Assembly: GCA_021845705.1 (NCBI GenBank)
Contig: JAJZVJ010000036.1
Span: 1-11,361 of the forward strand
Direction: 5' to 3'
Source of the DNA: a bacterium
Lineage (GTDB): Bacteria > Elusimicrobiota > Elusimicrobia > Elusimicrobiales > UBA9959
DNA: 11,361 bases
The stretch's first letter is position 1. Every line of letters starts with the position of its first letter. Shown here in pieces: positions 1 through 6,342 of the stretch. Both the position numbers and the translations under genes were made by a program. Under the pieces are notes generated by a model. The model saw only the letters and a program-made list of their open reading frames with translations, did no database searches and was not told the origin of the DNA.

Positions 1-858
1 CACGACCGGGTAAAAAATGAACCACCTGGGGAGTATGCCGCCCCAGTAGCCGGCCTGGAACCCGGCGATGGAGGAGATATTAAGAGTGCCGGCCAGCATG
101 ACCACCGGCAGGACCGCGAAGGTGCGCGGCAGTTCGTAGGAAACCAGCTGCGCCGCCGAGCGCAGGCCGCCCAGCAGCGAGAATTTGTTGCCGCTGGACC
201 AGCCTGCCATTATGATGCCCATCACGGAAACGCCGCCCACGGCGAAAACATAGACGGTCCCTATGTCTATGTTCGCGTAAATAAGGTCCTTACCGAAGGG
301 AACGGGGGCGAAAGCGAGGATAGCGGGGATGACCACCACTACCGGGGCCAGCAGGTGGACGAGTTTATCCGCGCAGTCGGGAACGATGTCTTCTTTAAGG
401 AAAAGCTTTATCCCGTCGGCCAGGGTCTGCAGGGCGCCGTGCCACCAGCCCACGTACATGGGGCCCATGCGGGACTGGATATGCGCCGAGATCTTGCGCT
501 CCCACCAGACCGCGAACAGGGCGTTCCCCGTGGGGGCGATAAGCAGGATGGCCCCTTTTATGAAGGTCCAGATCACCTGTATCCAGAACTGCGGGACGCC
601 GTGCGCGAGCGCGAACTGCTCCGCCGCGGCATATAAAGGCGCTACCCTGGGGGCGGCCTCGCCCAGGAACCAGGCGGCCCCGGCTATGCCGGAGATCACG
701 GCAAGCAGCACGGCGGCGCCGCGCCTGTAGGTGGGCAGGCTCCACGGGCTCTTCCACCTCTCCGTGGGCCAGTAGCGCGTTTCCGGCATGAGCAGCCGGC
801 CGTTGGCGTGGTTGAAAACGGGTTCGGGGCTCCGGGGCTGTATGGTTTCTTCGGTCAT
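1..858 (-). CDS. nuoH: NADH-quinone oxidoreductase subunit H (3' end outside the window)
   Basis: NuoH is the membrane subunit of complex I that forms much of the quinone-access channel and joins the peripheral arm to the proton-pumping arm. The 286 visible residues contain the family hallmarks: ERKISAHIQSRMGP at residues 120-133, ADGIKLFLKEDIVP at 147-160, and GWSSGNKFSLLGGLRSAAQ at 219-237 followed by SYELPR. The ATG at 858 lies 12 nt after the nuoD stop. The ERK motif normally sits about 35-40 residues from the N-terminus. Here it is at 120, because of a polar stretch (1-45) and an additional hydrophobic helix (about 47-66) before the usual first helix (about 92-118). The usual GPNRVG is replaced by GPMYVG. 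The C-terminus is cut by the left edge. Family assignment is firm; the role of the extension is unknown. Confidence 0.96.
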   Translation of the reverse strand, partial: MTEETIQPRSPEPVFNHANGRLLMPETRYWPTERWKSPWSLPTYRRGAAVLLAVISGIAGAAWFLGEAAPRVAPLYAAAEQFALAHGVPQFWIQVIWTFIKGAILLIAPTGNALFAVWWERKISAHIQSRMGPMYVGWWHGALQTLADGIKLFLKEDIVPDCADKLVHLLAPVVVVIPAILAFAPVPFGKDLIYANIDIGTVYVFAVGGVSVMGIIMAGWSSGNKFSLLGGLRSAAQLVSYELPRTFAVLPVVMLAGTLNISSIAGFQAGYWGGILPRWFIFYPVV

Positions 859-870
859 GGTATTACGGCG

Positions 871-2007
871 CTACCTGTCCACCTCGCCGAGGACTATGTC
901 CAGCGATCCGAGTATGGCGACAACGTCGGCTATCTTGCAGCCGACGAGGATTTCCTGCAGTATGGCCACGTTTATGAAAGAGGGGCCGCGCACGTGCATG
1001 CGGTAGGGGTTCAGGCCGCCGTCCGAAACGGCGAAAAAGCCGAGGTCGCCGCGGGAGGCTTCCACGTGGGAATACGCCTGGGCGGCCGCCGGTTTGAACA
1101 TCTTGGGCACGCCCTTGGCTATAACTTCGCCGGGTGTCGGCTCGGCGCCGGAGAGCGCGTCCAGGCACTGCAGGACTATTTCGGCGGACTGGCCCATCTC
1201 CCGCATCCTGCAGTAATAGCGGTCGAAGCAGTCGCCGTTGGTCCCCAGCGGCACGGTGAAATTAAGCTTGTCGTACACGCAGTAGGGGTCCGCTTTGCGC
1301 ACGTCGTAATTCACGCCGCTGCCGCGCAGGGCGGGGCCGGAAAGGCCCCAGGCCACGGCTTTTTCGGCGCTGATGAAACCTACGCCCTTGGTCCTGCTCT
1401 GGAATATCGGGTTCCCGCTCAGCAGGGTATCGTAATCCCCGAGCATGGGCTTGAAAAAATTCACGAATTCCCGGCATTTCTCCGTCCAGCCGGCCGGCAG
1501 GTCGGCGCTTACCCCGCCTATCCGCAGGTAGGAATAAAGAAGGCGGCCGCCGCAAAGCATCTCGAAAAGGTCCAGGATCATCTCGCGCTCGCGGAAAGCA
1601 TAAAGGAAAGGGGTGAAGGCGCCCATGTCCACGCCGAAGGTCCCGAAGAAGACGAGGTGGCTGGCTATCCTGTTGAGTTCGGCCACGAGGACCCTTATAT
1701 ACTGGGCCCTCGGCGGTACCTGTATCCCCGCGAGACGCTCCACGGCCAGGCAGTAGGCCAGGTTGTTGTGCATCGCGGAGGTATAGTCCAGCCTGTCGGT
1801 GAGCACCAGGGCCTGCGGATAGGTCCTGGCCTCGAAAAGTTTTTCCATGCCCCTGTGCAGAAAGCCCACGTCGGGGTCGCCCTTTATAACGACTTCGCCC
1901 TCAACGGTGAGGGCTATCCTGAGCACGCCGTGCGTACTCGGGTGCTGGGGCCCGAAGTTGATGAACATCTGGTCGGTCTTTAAGGCCGCGGGAGTTTCCT
2001 GGGTCAT
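871..2007 (-). CDS. nuoD: NADH-quinone oxidoreductase subunit D (49-kDa-type subunit)
   Basis: NuoD is the peripheral-arm subunit of complex I that, with NuoB, forms the quinone-reduction site; it descends from the large subunit of [NiFe] hydrogenases. The 378-residue protein has NFGPQHPSTHG at residues 17-27 and the MHNNLAY segment at 79-85, which carry the His and Tyr known in the family to bind the quinone head group. It also has LNRIASHL, GGVSADLPAGW, GTNGDCFDRY and the C-terminal IADVVAILGSLDIVLGEVDR. Length is slightly short of typical stand-alone NuoD (about 390-420) because the N-terminus is brief. The ATG at 2007 is one base after the nuoC stop. The next gene is nuoH, not nuoE, which is the notable feature of this operon. 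Confidence 0.97.
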   Translation of the reverse strand: MTQETPAALKTDQMFINFGPQHPSTHGVLRIALTVEGEVVIKGDPDVGFLHRGMEKLFEARTYPQALVLTDRLDYTSAMHNNLAYCLAVERLAGIQVPPRAQYIRVLVAELNRIASHLVFFGTFGVDMGAFTPFLYAFREREMILDLFEMLCGGRLLYSYLRIGGVSADLPAGWTEKCREFVNFFKPMLGDYDTLLSGNPIFQSRTKGVGFISAEKAVAWGLSGPALRGSGVNYDVRKADPYCVYDKLNFTVPLGTNGDCFDRYYCRMREMGQSAEIVLQCLDALSGAEPTPGEVIAKGVPKMFKPAAAQAYSHVEASRGDLGFFAVSDGGLNPYRMHVRGPSFINVAILQEILVGCKIADVVAILGSLDIVLGEVDR

Positions 2008-2008
2008 G

Positions 2009-2545
2009 TTAGTCGAATTTATCCGGGACGTGCGCGTAATCTTTTCTCAGGGGCCAGCCCTGGATGCCTTCCTGCGTCAGTATCCGCTTCAGGTTCGGGT
2101 GGCCTTCGAAATGGATGCCGAACATGTCGTAAACTTCCCGCTCCTGCCAGTCGGCGGCGTGGTAGAGGTTGTAAAGGCTGGGGATGGAGGCGCCCTCTTT
2201 CCGGGGGAGCTCGCAGCGGACGCAGAGCCGCAGCCCGGTGGAAAGCGAGGTTACGATATACACGAGCTCGAAGATGTCTTTGGCGGTGGCCGGCACGGCG
2301 GGGCGGGCGGCCGGGGGCACGGCCGGGGTCTGCTGGTAGCCTTTGGGGTCGACGGGGCCGGACCAGTCTATCGCGGTCACCACGTCCAGGTAGTCGAAAG
2401 CGAACTTGGAGCGCAGCCGTTCGAACACCGCGTGCACCGACTCCGCGGGGACGGTCCAGGTGGGATATTCCTTCACCGGAACTTCCGCTTTCACGAGGCC
2501 GGGGAAAGAAGCCTGCATCTTGGTTAAAATTTCTTCTGCGGTCAT
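2009..2545 (-). CDS. nuoC: NADH-quinone oxidoreductase subunit C (30-kDa-type subunit)
   Basis: NuoC is a cofactor-less peripheral-arm subunit of complex I that packs against NuoD and NuoB. The diagnostic signature is near the C-terminus: ADWQEREVYDMFGIHFEGHP at residues 131-150, followed by NLKRIL and PLRKDY. It is a stand-alone NuoC and not a NuoCD fusion. A Pro/Ala-rich insertion at about 64-89 interrupts the N-terminal domain. I chose the ATG at 2545, one base after the nuoB stop. An in-frame TTG at 2554 is the alternative. An upstream GAGGA lies only 3 nt before the TTG but 12 nt before the ATG, so the start is not fully settled. Either choice changes only three residues. Confidence 0.95.
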   Translation of the reverse strand: MTAEEILTKMQASFPGLVKAEVPVKEYPTWTVPAESVHAVFERLRSKFAFDYLDVVTAIDWSGPVDPKGYQQTPAVPPAARPAVPATAKDIFELVYIVTSLSTGLRLCVRCELPRKEGASIPSLYNLYHAADWQEREVYDMFGIHFEGHPNLKRILTQEGIQGWPLRKDYAHVPDKFD

Positions 2546-2546
2546 A

Positions 2547-3092
2547 TCAGACAAGTTTCCTCGAACCGGCGGCTTGCAGCGGGGTGGCGCCGTGGCCGCC
2601 TTTTACCGTCATCTTTTTCATCTTTTCCTGCAGCTTGATCACGGCGTACATGAGGGCTTCGGGCCTTGGGGGGCAGCCGGGGAGGTAAACGTCCACGGGG
2701 ATGATCTTATCCACGCCTTTTACCACCGAATAGGAATCGTAGAAAGGCCCGCCGCAATTGGCGCAGCCGCCCATGGCTATCACGAACTTGGGCTCCGGCA
2801 TCTGCTTGTATATCCTTATGATAGGGTCCGCCATTTTCTTCGCCACGGTGCCGGCCACGAACATCACGTCCGCCTGGCGGGGCGTAGGGCGCGGGAAAAC
2901 CCCCATCCTTTCAAAATCGAAGCGCGAGGCGTAGGCGGCCATCATTTCTATGGCGCAGCAGGCGAGGCCGAAAGTAAGGGGCCACACCGAAGAGGTGCGC
3001 GCCCAGTTTATGAGCGAGTCCGAAGTGGCGAGGGCTATGCCGCCGCCGGGCAGGTTCTCTATCTTGGAAAGGTTGTCTAGTACTATTCCCAT
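2547..3092 (-). CDS. nuoB: NADH-quinone oxidoreductase subunit B (N2 cluster subunit)
   Basis: NuoB carries iron-sulfur cluster N2, the terminal [4Fe-4S] cluster that hands electrons to quinone at the NuoB/NuoD interface. All four expected ligands are visible: the adjacent Cys45-Cys46 in FGLACCAIEMM, Cys110 in MGGCANCGG and Cys140 in YLPGCPPRPEAL. The 181-residue length is normal. The ATG at 3092 begins the conserved part. An open frame extends upstream through nuoA, but that extra sequence is antisense-like and has no NuoB character. The start overlaps the last 10 nt of nuoA, which implies translational coupling. Beyond about residue 163 the tail is variable. Confidence 0.97.
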   Translation of the reverse strand: MGIVLDNLSKIENLPGGGIALATSDSLINWARTSSVWPLTFGLACCAIEMMAAYASRFDFERMGVFPRPTPRQADVMFVAGTVAKKMADPIIRIYKQMPEPKFVIAMGGCANCGGPFYDSYSVVKGVDKIIPVDVYLPGCPPRPEALMYAVIKLQEKMKKMTVKGGHGATPLQAAGSRKLV

Positions 3093-3439
3093 TGCAGCGC
3101 ACCCATTTTCCAGGCGTAGGCGAGGCCCGCCGCCAGGATACCGAGGAAGATGGCCATCTCGGCCAGGGCCACGCCGCCCATGGAGCGCACCACTACGGCC
3201 CACGGGAACAGGTAAAGGCCCTCAACGTCGAAAAGCACGAAAAGAAGAGCGTAGGTGTAAAAACGGATATTGGTCTGTACGGTGGTGGCGCCTATGGTCT
3301 CCATGCCGCATTCGTAGGCCGTGCGCTTGAGCGTGTCGGTGACTTTGGGGCGGAAGAGCTTGGTGCCCAGCAGCGTGCCGCCGGCGAATAAAGAGGCTAT
3401 TATGAGGAGGATGAGGATGGAAGCGTAGGCTAGTAGCAT
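3083..3439 (-). CDS. nuoA: NADH-quinone oxidoreductase subunit A
   Basis: NuoA is a small membrane subunit with three helices at the junction of the two arms of complex I. From the ATG at 3439 the product is 118 residues, normal for the family. It has a first helix at about 2-24, the loop motif YECGMETIG at 42-50, the segment RFYTYALLFVLFDVEGLYLF at 59-78 ending in PWAV, and a third helix at about 89-109. An in-frame TTG at 3466 would add nine residues; neither start has a clear Shine-Dalgarno sequence, and the ATG fits family length better. This is the first gene of the nuo operon, about 84 nt downstream of the predicted transcription start. Confidence 0.95.
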   Translation of the reverse strand: MLLAYASILILLIIASLFAGGTLLGTKLFRPKVTDTLKRTAYECGMETIGATTVQTNIRFYTYALLFVLFDVEGLYLFPWAVVVRSMGGVALAEMAIFLGILAAGLAYAWKMGALQWE

Positions 3440-3473
3440 AAGTTGGCTGCTTTTAAGAAAACACAAAGGGCCG

Positions 3474-3510
3474 CGTATTCTCTTACCGCCGTATTCTAGA
3501 GCGCCGTATT
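3474..3510 (-). repeat. Three short direct repeats in the nuo leader
   Basis: On the minus strand the element AATACG followed by G/C-rich bases occurs three times. The core reads CGTATT on the plus strand at 3474-3479, 3490-3495 and 3505-3510, with spacings of 16 and 15 nt. Two copies share the longer GAATACGGCG-like core. They lie between the predicted transcription start near 3522 and the nuoA start codon. They may bind a regulator or affect the leader RNA, or they may be chance; no known motif is recognised. Confidence 0.4.
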
Positions 3511-3523
3511 TTCTGACGTGACG

Positions 3524-3547
3524 AAATTAATTGTATGTAATTAATTT
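3524..3547. promoter_or_regulatory. Perfect inverted repeat overlapping the nuo promoter (possible operator)
   Basis: The plus strand reads AAATTAATT, then GTATGT, then AATTAATTT: 9-bp arms that are exact reverse complements with a 6-nt centre. It covers the predicted -10 hexamer and much of the promoter spacer, which is where a dimeric repressor would block transcription. The arms are entirely A/T, unlike the GC-rich surroundings. It does not match FNR (TTGAT-N4-ATCAA). Operator function is inference. Confidence 0.45.
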
Positions 3548-3558
3548 TTCTTTGTCAA
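3530..3558 (-). promoter_or_regulatory. Predicted sigma-70-type promoter for nuoABCDH
   Basis: On the minus strand TTGACA (3558-3553) is followed by a 17-nt spacer and TACAAT (3535-3530). This is an exact -35 consensus, the optimal spacing and a -10 one mismatch from TATAAT. The predicted start is near 3522-3523, giving a leader of about 84 nt before the nuoA ATG. It lies in an A/T-rich island between the cofactor cluster and the nuo genes, the right place to drive the complex I operon independently. Confidence 0.7.
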
Positions 3559-3577
3559 AATCCGCCAGAGACGGCGG
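3557..3577 (-). terminator. Weak terminator-like hairpin upstream of the nuo promoter
   Basis: On the minus strand CCGCC, GTCTCT, GGCGG is followed by ATTTT. The stem is only 5 bp and the T-run is short and runs into the promoter -35 element. It could end transcription from the cofactor cluster before the nuo promoter, but it is a poor match to a strong intrinsic terminator. Confidence 0.28.
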
Positions 3578-3672
3578 CGGCCTCTGAAACAGGCTGTCTC
3601 CAGGCCCAGAATCGGCCGAGGCAGAATCGGAGCGCGGAAGGCAGGTTGAATATCCGGGACAGCGCGCGCGGG

Positions 3673-3828
3673 CCGCGGGTTTAACGGAGAATTCATGTTC
3701 TGAAAAAGAACGGACGGATTACCGGACTTGAGCGGTTCCTTATCGCGGATTTTTACCTTGGCAAGTCTGGAAAGCGGAATAAATCGGCTGAGAGATACCC
3801 GCCCAAAACGGAGAAGCCCCGGTTTATT
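3673..3828 (-). pseudogene. Probable C-terminal remnant of a second mobA
   Basis: One minus-strand frame here encodes VSLSRFIPLSRLAKVKIRD followed by KEPLKSGNPSVLFQNMNSPL. This resembles the C-terminal end of MobA, in particular the SLxRFL, KVxI and final F-NxNxPxDL elements. The intact MobA at 8361-8999 ends with FGDPDVFFRNLNTPLDLR; the fragment has SGNPSVLFQNMNSPLNPR, with nine of eighteen residues identical by eye. A hand alignment of the corresponding 55 bases gives about 38 matches. No nucleotide-binding N-terminal half (LxGGxSxRMGxDK) exists upstream, since moeA ends at 3892. The open frame continues past the similarity to 3541 without recognisable content. I read it as a decayed, probably untranslated paralogue. 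Chance similarity or a C-terminally diverged small gene is not excluded. Confidence 0.5.
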
Positions 3829-3891
3829 CGATTGGGACTTAGCCGGTCTTATCAAAAAATCCGGGGTATTCGTAAAGCTTCAGTACCTGGG

Positions 3892-5082
3892 TCAGCAAGC
3901 GGTCAGCAGAAGGATCTTTACATTTCCCCCTTTTTTTAGAACTACGGGCGGGGAGGGTTCGAGTTCAATGAAACAATCGGTCTTCAGAAAAGAAGACAGC
4001 ATATGGGAACCCTGCCCCCAAAGCGGCTCCACCTTGCCGTCTTTAAAGCGTCCTCTCAAAAAAACCGCGCGGGAACCGCCGGCTTTAAGCGGCGCAACCA
4101 GACGGGCGGAAACTTCCGGAAGAAATATCTCCCGCCTGTGCCGGTATTTATTAATAGCGGGGAGCACATAGAGATAGAAACAGGTTATTACAGCCGCCGG
4201 GTTGCCTGGAAGGCCGAAAAACAAGGTCCGGCCTTTAACCCCCGCGTACACAGGTTTGCCCGGCTTCTGCGCCACTTTCCAGAATAATTTCCTGACGCCG
4301 AATTTCTCCAGGTCCTCTTTTACATAATCATGCCCGCCCACGGAAACGCCGCCGGTTAAAATTACTATTTCAGGGAGTTTTTCCAGCTTCCCGAGGAACT
4401 CCGGCAGCAGACCTTCTTTGTCGCTCAGCGCTTTTGAAAACGCGGGAGCCGCCCCGCAGGATTTAAGAAGGGCGGCCAGGCTCCAAAGATTTGAATTCCT
4501 TATCTTATTCTTCCCAAGACGTCCGGCGCCTATAGCCGCGACCTCGGCGCCGGTCGTTATTATTCCCACCGAAGGGGACAGAAAGACTTTAAGCCGGGCA
4601 ATGCCCAGTGCCCCGAAAATACCGATAGACTGAGGCGTGATCAAATCCCCTTTCCTGCATAAAATCGCCCCCTTCTTAATATCGTCCCCGGCTTCCCTGA
4701 TATTATCCCCTTTTTTAATCTTTGACCGCGGCTGAATAACACCGGCTCCGGCCAGCACATCCTCCACCGGCACAACCGCGCCTGCATTGCGCGGCACAGG
4801 GGAACCGGTAGTGATATAGGCGCATTCGCCGGCTTTCAAAGACGCGGCAAGGCGGCCGCCCGCGAATATATTCCCGGATACTTTTAATAAGCGGGCCTGG
4901 AGATCTTCGGCCCTTAAGGCGTAGCCGTCCATGGCGGATTGTCTGAAGCGCGGAAAATCCTCGGGTGAGATTATATCCTCCGCCAGGACGCGGCCCGCAC
5001 AATCCAGGGTCTCCGCACGGGCGGCTGACCCTTTCCCGACGCTGTTAAGTATCAACTGCTGCGCTTCTTTTACGCTTATCAC
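3892..5082 (-). CDS. moeA: Molybdopterin molybdenumtransferase MoeA
   Basis: MoeA inserts molybdenum (or tungsten) into adenylated molybdopterin, releasing AMP, in the cytoplasm. The 396-residue product has the domains of full-length MoeA. DFPRFRQSAMDGYAL is at residues 42-56, ITTGSPVPRNAGAVV at 90-104, TGAE at 177-180, NSNLWSLAALLKSCGA at 196-211, GGVSVGGHDYVKEDL at 244-258, and FWKVAQKPGKP with LFFGLPGNPAA at 267-297. The C-terminal domain IV spans about 320-396. The start is set by a GGAGGA Shine-Dalgarno sequence (5094-5089) six bases before GTG at 5082; the longer frame from TTG at 5121 has no such site. It is the last intact gene of the cofactor cluster, 65 nt after the TSUP transporter gene. 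It lies directly upstream of the mobA remnant. Confidence 0.95.
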   Translation of the reverse strand: MISVKEAQQLILNSVGKGSAARAETLDCAGRVLAEDIISPEDFPRFRQSAMDGYALRAEDLQARLLKVSGNIFAGGRLAASLKAGECAYITTGSPVPRNAGAVVPVEDVLAGAGVIQPRSKIKKGDNIREAGDDIKKGAILCRKGDLITPQSIGIFGALGIARLKVFLSPSVGIITTGAEVAAIGAGRLGKNKIRNSNLWSLAALLKSCGAAPAFSKALSDKEGLLPEFLGKLEKLPEIVILTGGVSVGGHDYVKEDLEKFGVRKLFWKVAQKPGKPVYAGVKGRTLFFGLPGNPAAVITCFYLYVLPAINKYRHRREIFLPEVSARLVAPLKAGGSRAVFLRGRFKDGKVEPLWGQGSHMLSSFLKTDCFIELEPSPPVVLKKGGNVKILLLTAC

Positions 5083-5088
5083 GACAGC

Positions 5089-5094
5089 TCCTCC
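5089..5094 (-). promoter_or_regulatory. Ribosome binding site of moeA
   Basis: GGAGGA on the minus strand is followed by a 6-nt spacer and a GTG codon at 5082-5080. It decides the moeA start, excluding the 13 extra codons of the longer open frame. Confidence 0.75.
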
Positions 5095-5147
5095 ATGCCA
5101 CGTACGCAGACGCCTTAGCAAAAGTTTATACCCGGCGATCAGCCGGC

Positions 5148-5885
5148 CTATGCAATCGCCCGGCCCAGCAATTTAACGGCAGCCACAGCGAGGACAGAGG
5201 CAAGAACGCGGCACAGGGCTGCTCCGCCCAGGCGCCGCGCCCCCAGGCGGGAACCGATGAGGCCTCCGAGGAAGGCGGCCATAACCAGCGGCCCAAGCTG
5301 GCCGGCGTCCGGCAAATTGCGCGCCGAGTGCCCGTATAAACCAGCAAGCGAGTTTACCCAGATAAAACAGGCGGACGCGGCCGCCGCGCGCCTGACGTCA
5401 GCCCAGCGAAGCAGTATCAAAACAGGACTTAAGAAAATTCCGCCGCCAATGCCTATTATCCCGGAGAGAAGCCCAATGCCGGCGCCGATCGGCAAAGCCA
5501 GGCGCAGAGGAGGGCTGGTGTAAGCGTTCTGGTCTTCACCCCGGCCTTTCACTGTCAAAAGGCGGAGCGCGGAAAAAAGGATGGCCGCGGCCAGCAGCCC
5601 GGAGTATAACTTTGGTGAAACCTCCAATATCCCGCCAAGAAAAGCGGCGGGCACCGAAGCGAGGGCAAAGGGCCAGAATAATTTAGGGACGAAATGGCCC
5701 GCGCGCCAATAAGCGATAAAAGCCACCCCGGAAACGAGTAAATTCAGCACCAGGGCGCTTGAGGCCATTTGCGCCGGAGCAAAGCCCATCAGCGCCAGGA
5801 CGAGCAGATAACCCGAGGCGCCGCCGTGCCCTACGGAGGAATACGCCATTGCGACAAGAAAAATCAGCGGGTAGATCGCTTCCAT
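5148..5885 (-). CDS. TauE/SafE (TSUP) family membrane transporter
   Basis: This 245-residue protein is almost wholly hydrophobic and shows the two-repeat architecture of the TSUP family, whose members move small organic or sulfur-containing anions across the inner membrane. The first glycine-rich signature is YSSVGHGGASGYL at residues 15-27. The second is GLLSGIIGIGGGIFLSPVLI at 138-157. A hydrophilic linker (about 112-124) separates the halves, and roughly eight helices can be drawn. The ATG at 5885 overlaps the MOSC gene by 22 nt, so the two are co-transcribed and probably coupled. Position inside a molybdenum-cofactor operon suggests an anion linked to that pathway or to the respired substrate (sulfite, thiosulfate, molybdate), but the family does not allow substrate prediction. 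Confidence 0.9.
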   Translation of the reverse strand: MEAIYPLIFLVAMAYSSVGHGGASGYLLVLALMGFAPAQMASSALVLNLLVSGVAFIAYWRAGHFVPKLFWPFALASVPAAFLGGILEVSPKLYSGLLAAAILFSALRLLTVKGRGEDQNAYTSPPLRLALPIGAGIGLLSGIIGIGGGIFLSPVLILLRWADVRRAAAASACFIWVNSLAGLYGHSARNLPDAGQLGPLVMAAFLGGLIGSRLGARRLGGAALCRVLASVLAVAAVKLLGRAIA

Positions 5886-6322
5886 ATTATCTCATCGCCT
5901 TTCTTGGCCATGCCGCCTTTCAGCACTCTGGCAAAAACGCCCTCCGTAGGCATTATGCAATAGCCGGCCGTGTAGTAGATCGCGCATTTCTTGTGGCAGT
6001 CTTTGCCTATCTGGGTTATTTCGAGCAGTATATCTTTGCCGATAATTATTCTTTCCCCCGGCTTCAGCGCCAGAAGGTCCAGCCCCGAGGTGGTTATATT
6101 CTCGGCGAAAGCGCCGTGGCGCAGAGTGAGGCCCGACTTCCTCATTTTCCCGATGGATTCAGAAGCCAGCAGGCTTACCTGCCTGTGCGCCCCGGCGCCG
6201 GCGTGGGCATCGGTTTCTATGCCGAAGTTCTCAATGAACCTGGCTGAGTCCACCGTTTTTTTGGGAACGCCTTTCCTTTCGCTCACACAAAGGTCGGCGA
6301 GAATTCCCGTGTTATGGTTCAT
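5864..6322 (-). CDS. MOSC domain-containing protein
   Basis: MOSC domains occur in molybdenum-cofactor sulfurases and in proteins that handle sulfur or the mature cofactor. The 152-residue product is a stand-alone MOSC domain. It has DAHAGAGAHRQVSLL at residues 38-52, FAENITTSGLDLLAL at 72-86, IGKDCHKKCAIYY at 105-117 with the conserved MOSC cysteine Cys109, and MPTEGVFARVLKGG at 124-137. Cys113 and Cys122 are further candidate thiols. This subtype is often fused to, or adjacent to, MogA/MoaB domains, as here. I start at ATG 6322, which has AAAGG eight bases upstream and follows moaCB by 20 nt. An ATG at 6361 would overlap moaCB and add 13 poorly conserved residues. The exact reaction is unknown. 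Confidence 0.88.
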   Translation of the reverse strand: MNHNTGILADLCVSERKGVPKKTVDSARFIENFGIETDAHAGAGAHRQVSLLASESIGKMRKSGLTLRHGAFAENITTSGLDLLALKPGERIIIGKDILLEITQIGKDCHKKCAIYYTAGYCIMPTEGVFARVLKGGMAKKGDEIIWKRSTR

Positions 6323-6342
6323 GATTTGCGCCTTTTCTGCGA

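Noticed and set aside
808..1983. Long plus-strand open frame (391 codons) opposite nuoD
   Set aside because: It lies entirely antisense to an unmistakable nuoD. Its translation is rich in His, Gly and Ala with no family motif, as expected from the shadow of a GC-rich gene.
2406..3080. Plus-strand open frame of 224 codons opposite nuoB and nuoC
   Set aside because: It is antisense to two firmly identified genes, with no recognisable domain and no ribosome binding site.
3541..3672. Continuation of the mobA-like frame after the MobA similarity ends
   Set aside because: It has no motif, is rich in Arg and Pro and overlaps the promoter region, so I treat it as non-coding rather than a new gene.
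5083..5121. N-terminal extension of moeA from TTG at 5121
   Set aside because: The GGAGGA site lies inside this stretch and points to GTG 5082, and the extra residues do not resemble MoeA.
5132..5146. Small hairpin CCGGC-GATCA-GCCGG between the TSUP gene and moeA
   Set aside because: The stem is only 5 bp and no T-run follows directly on the minus strand, so it is not a credible terminator. moeA is probably still co-transcribed.
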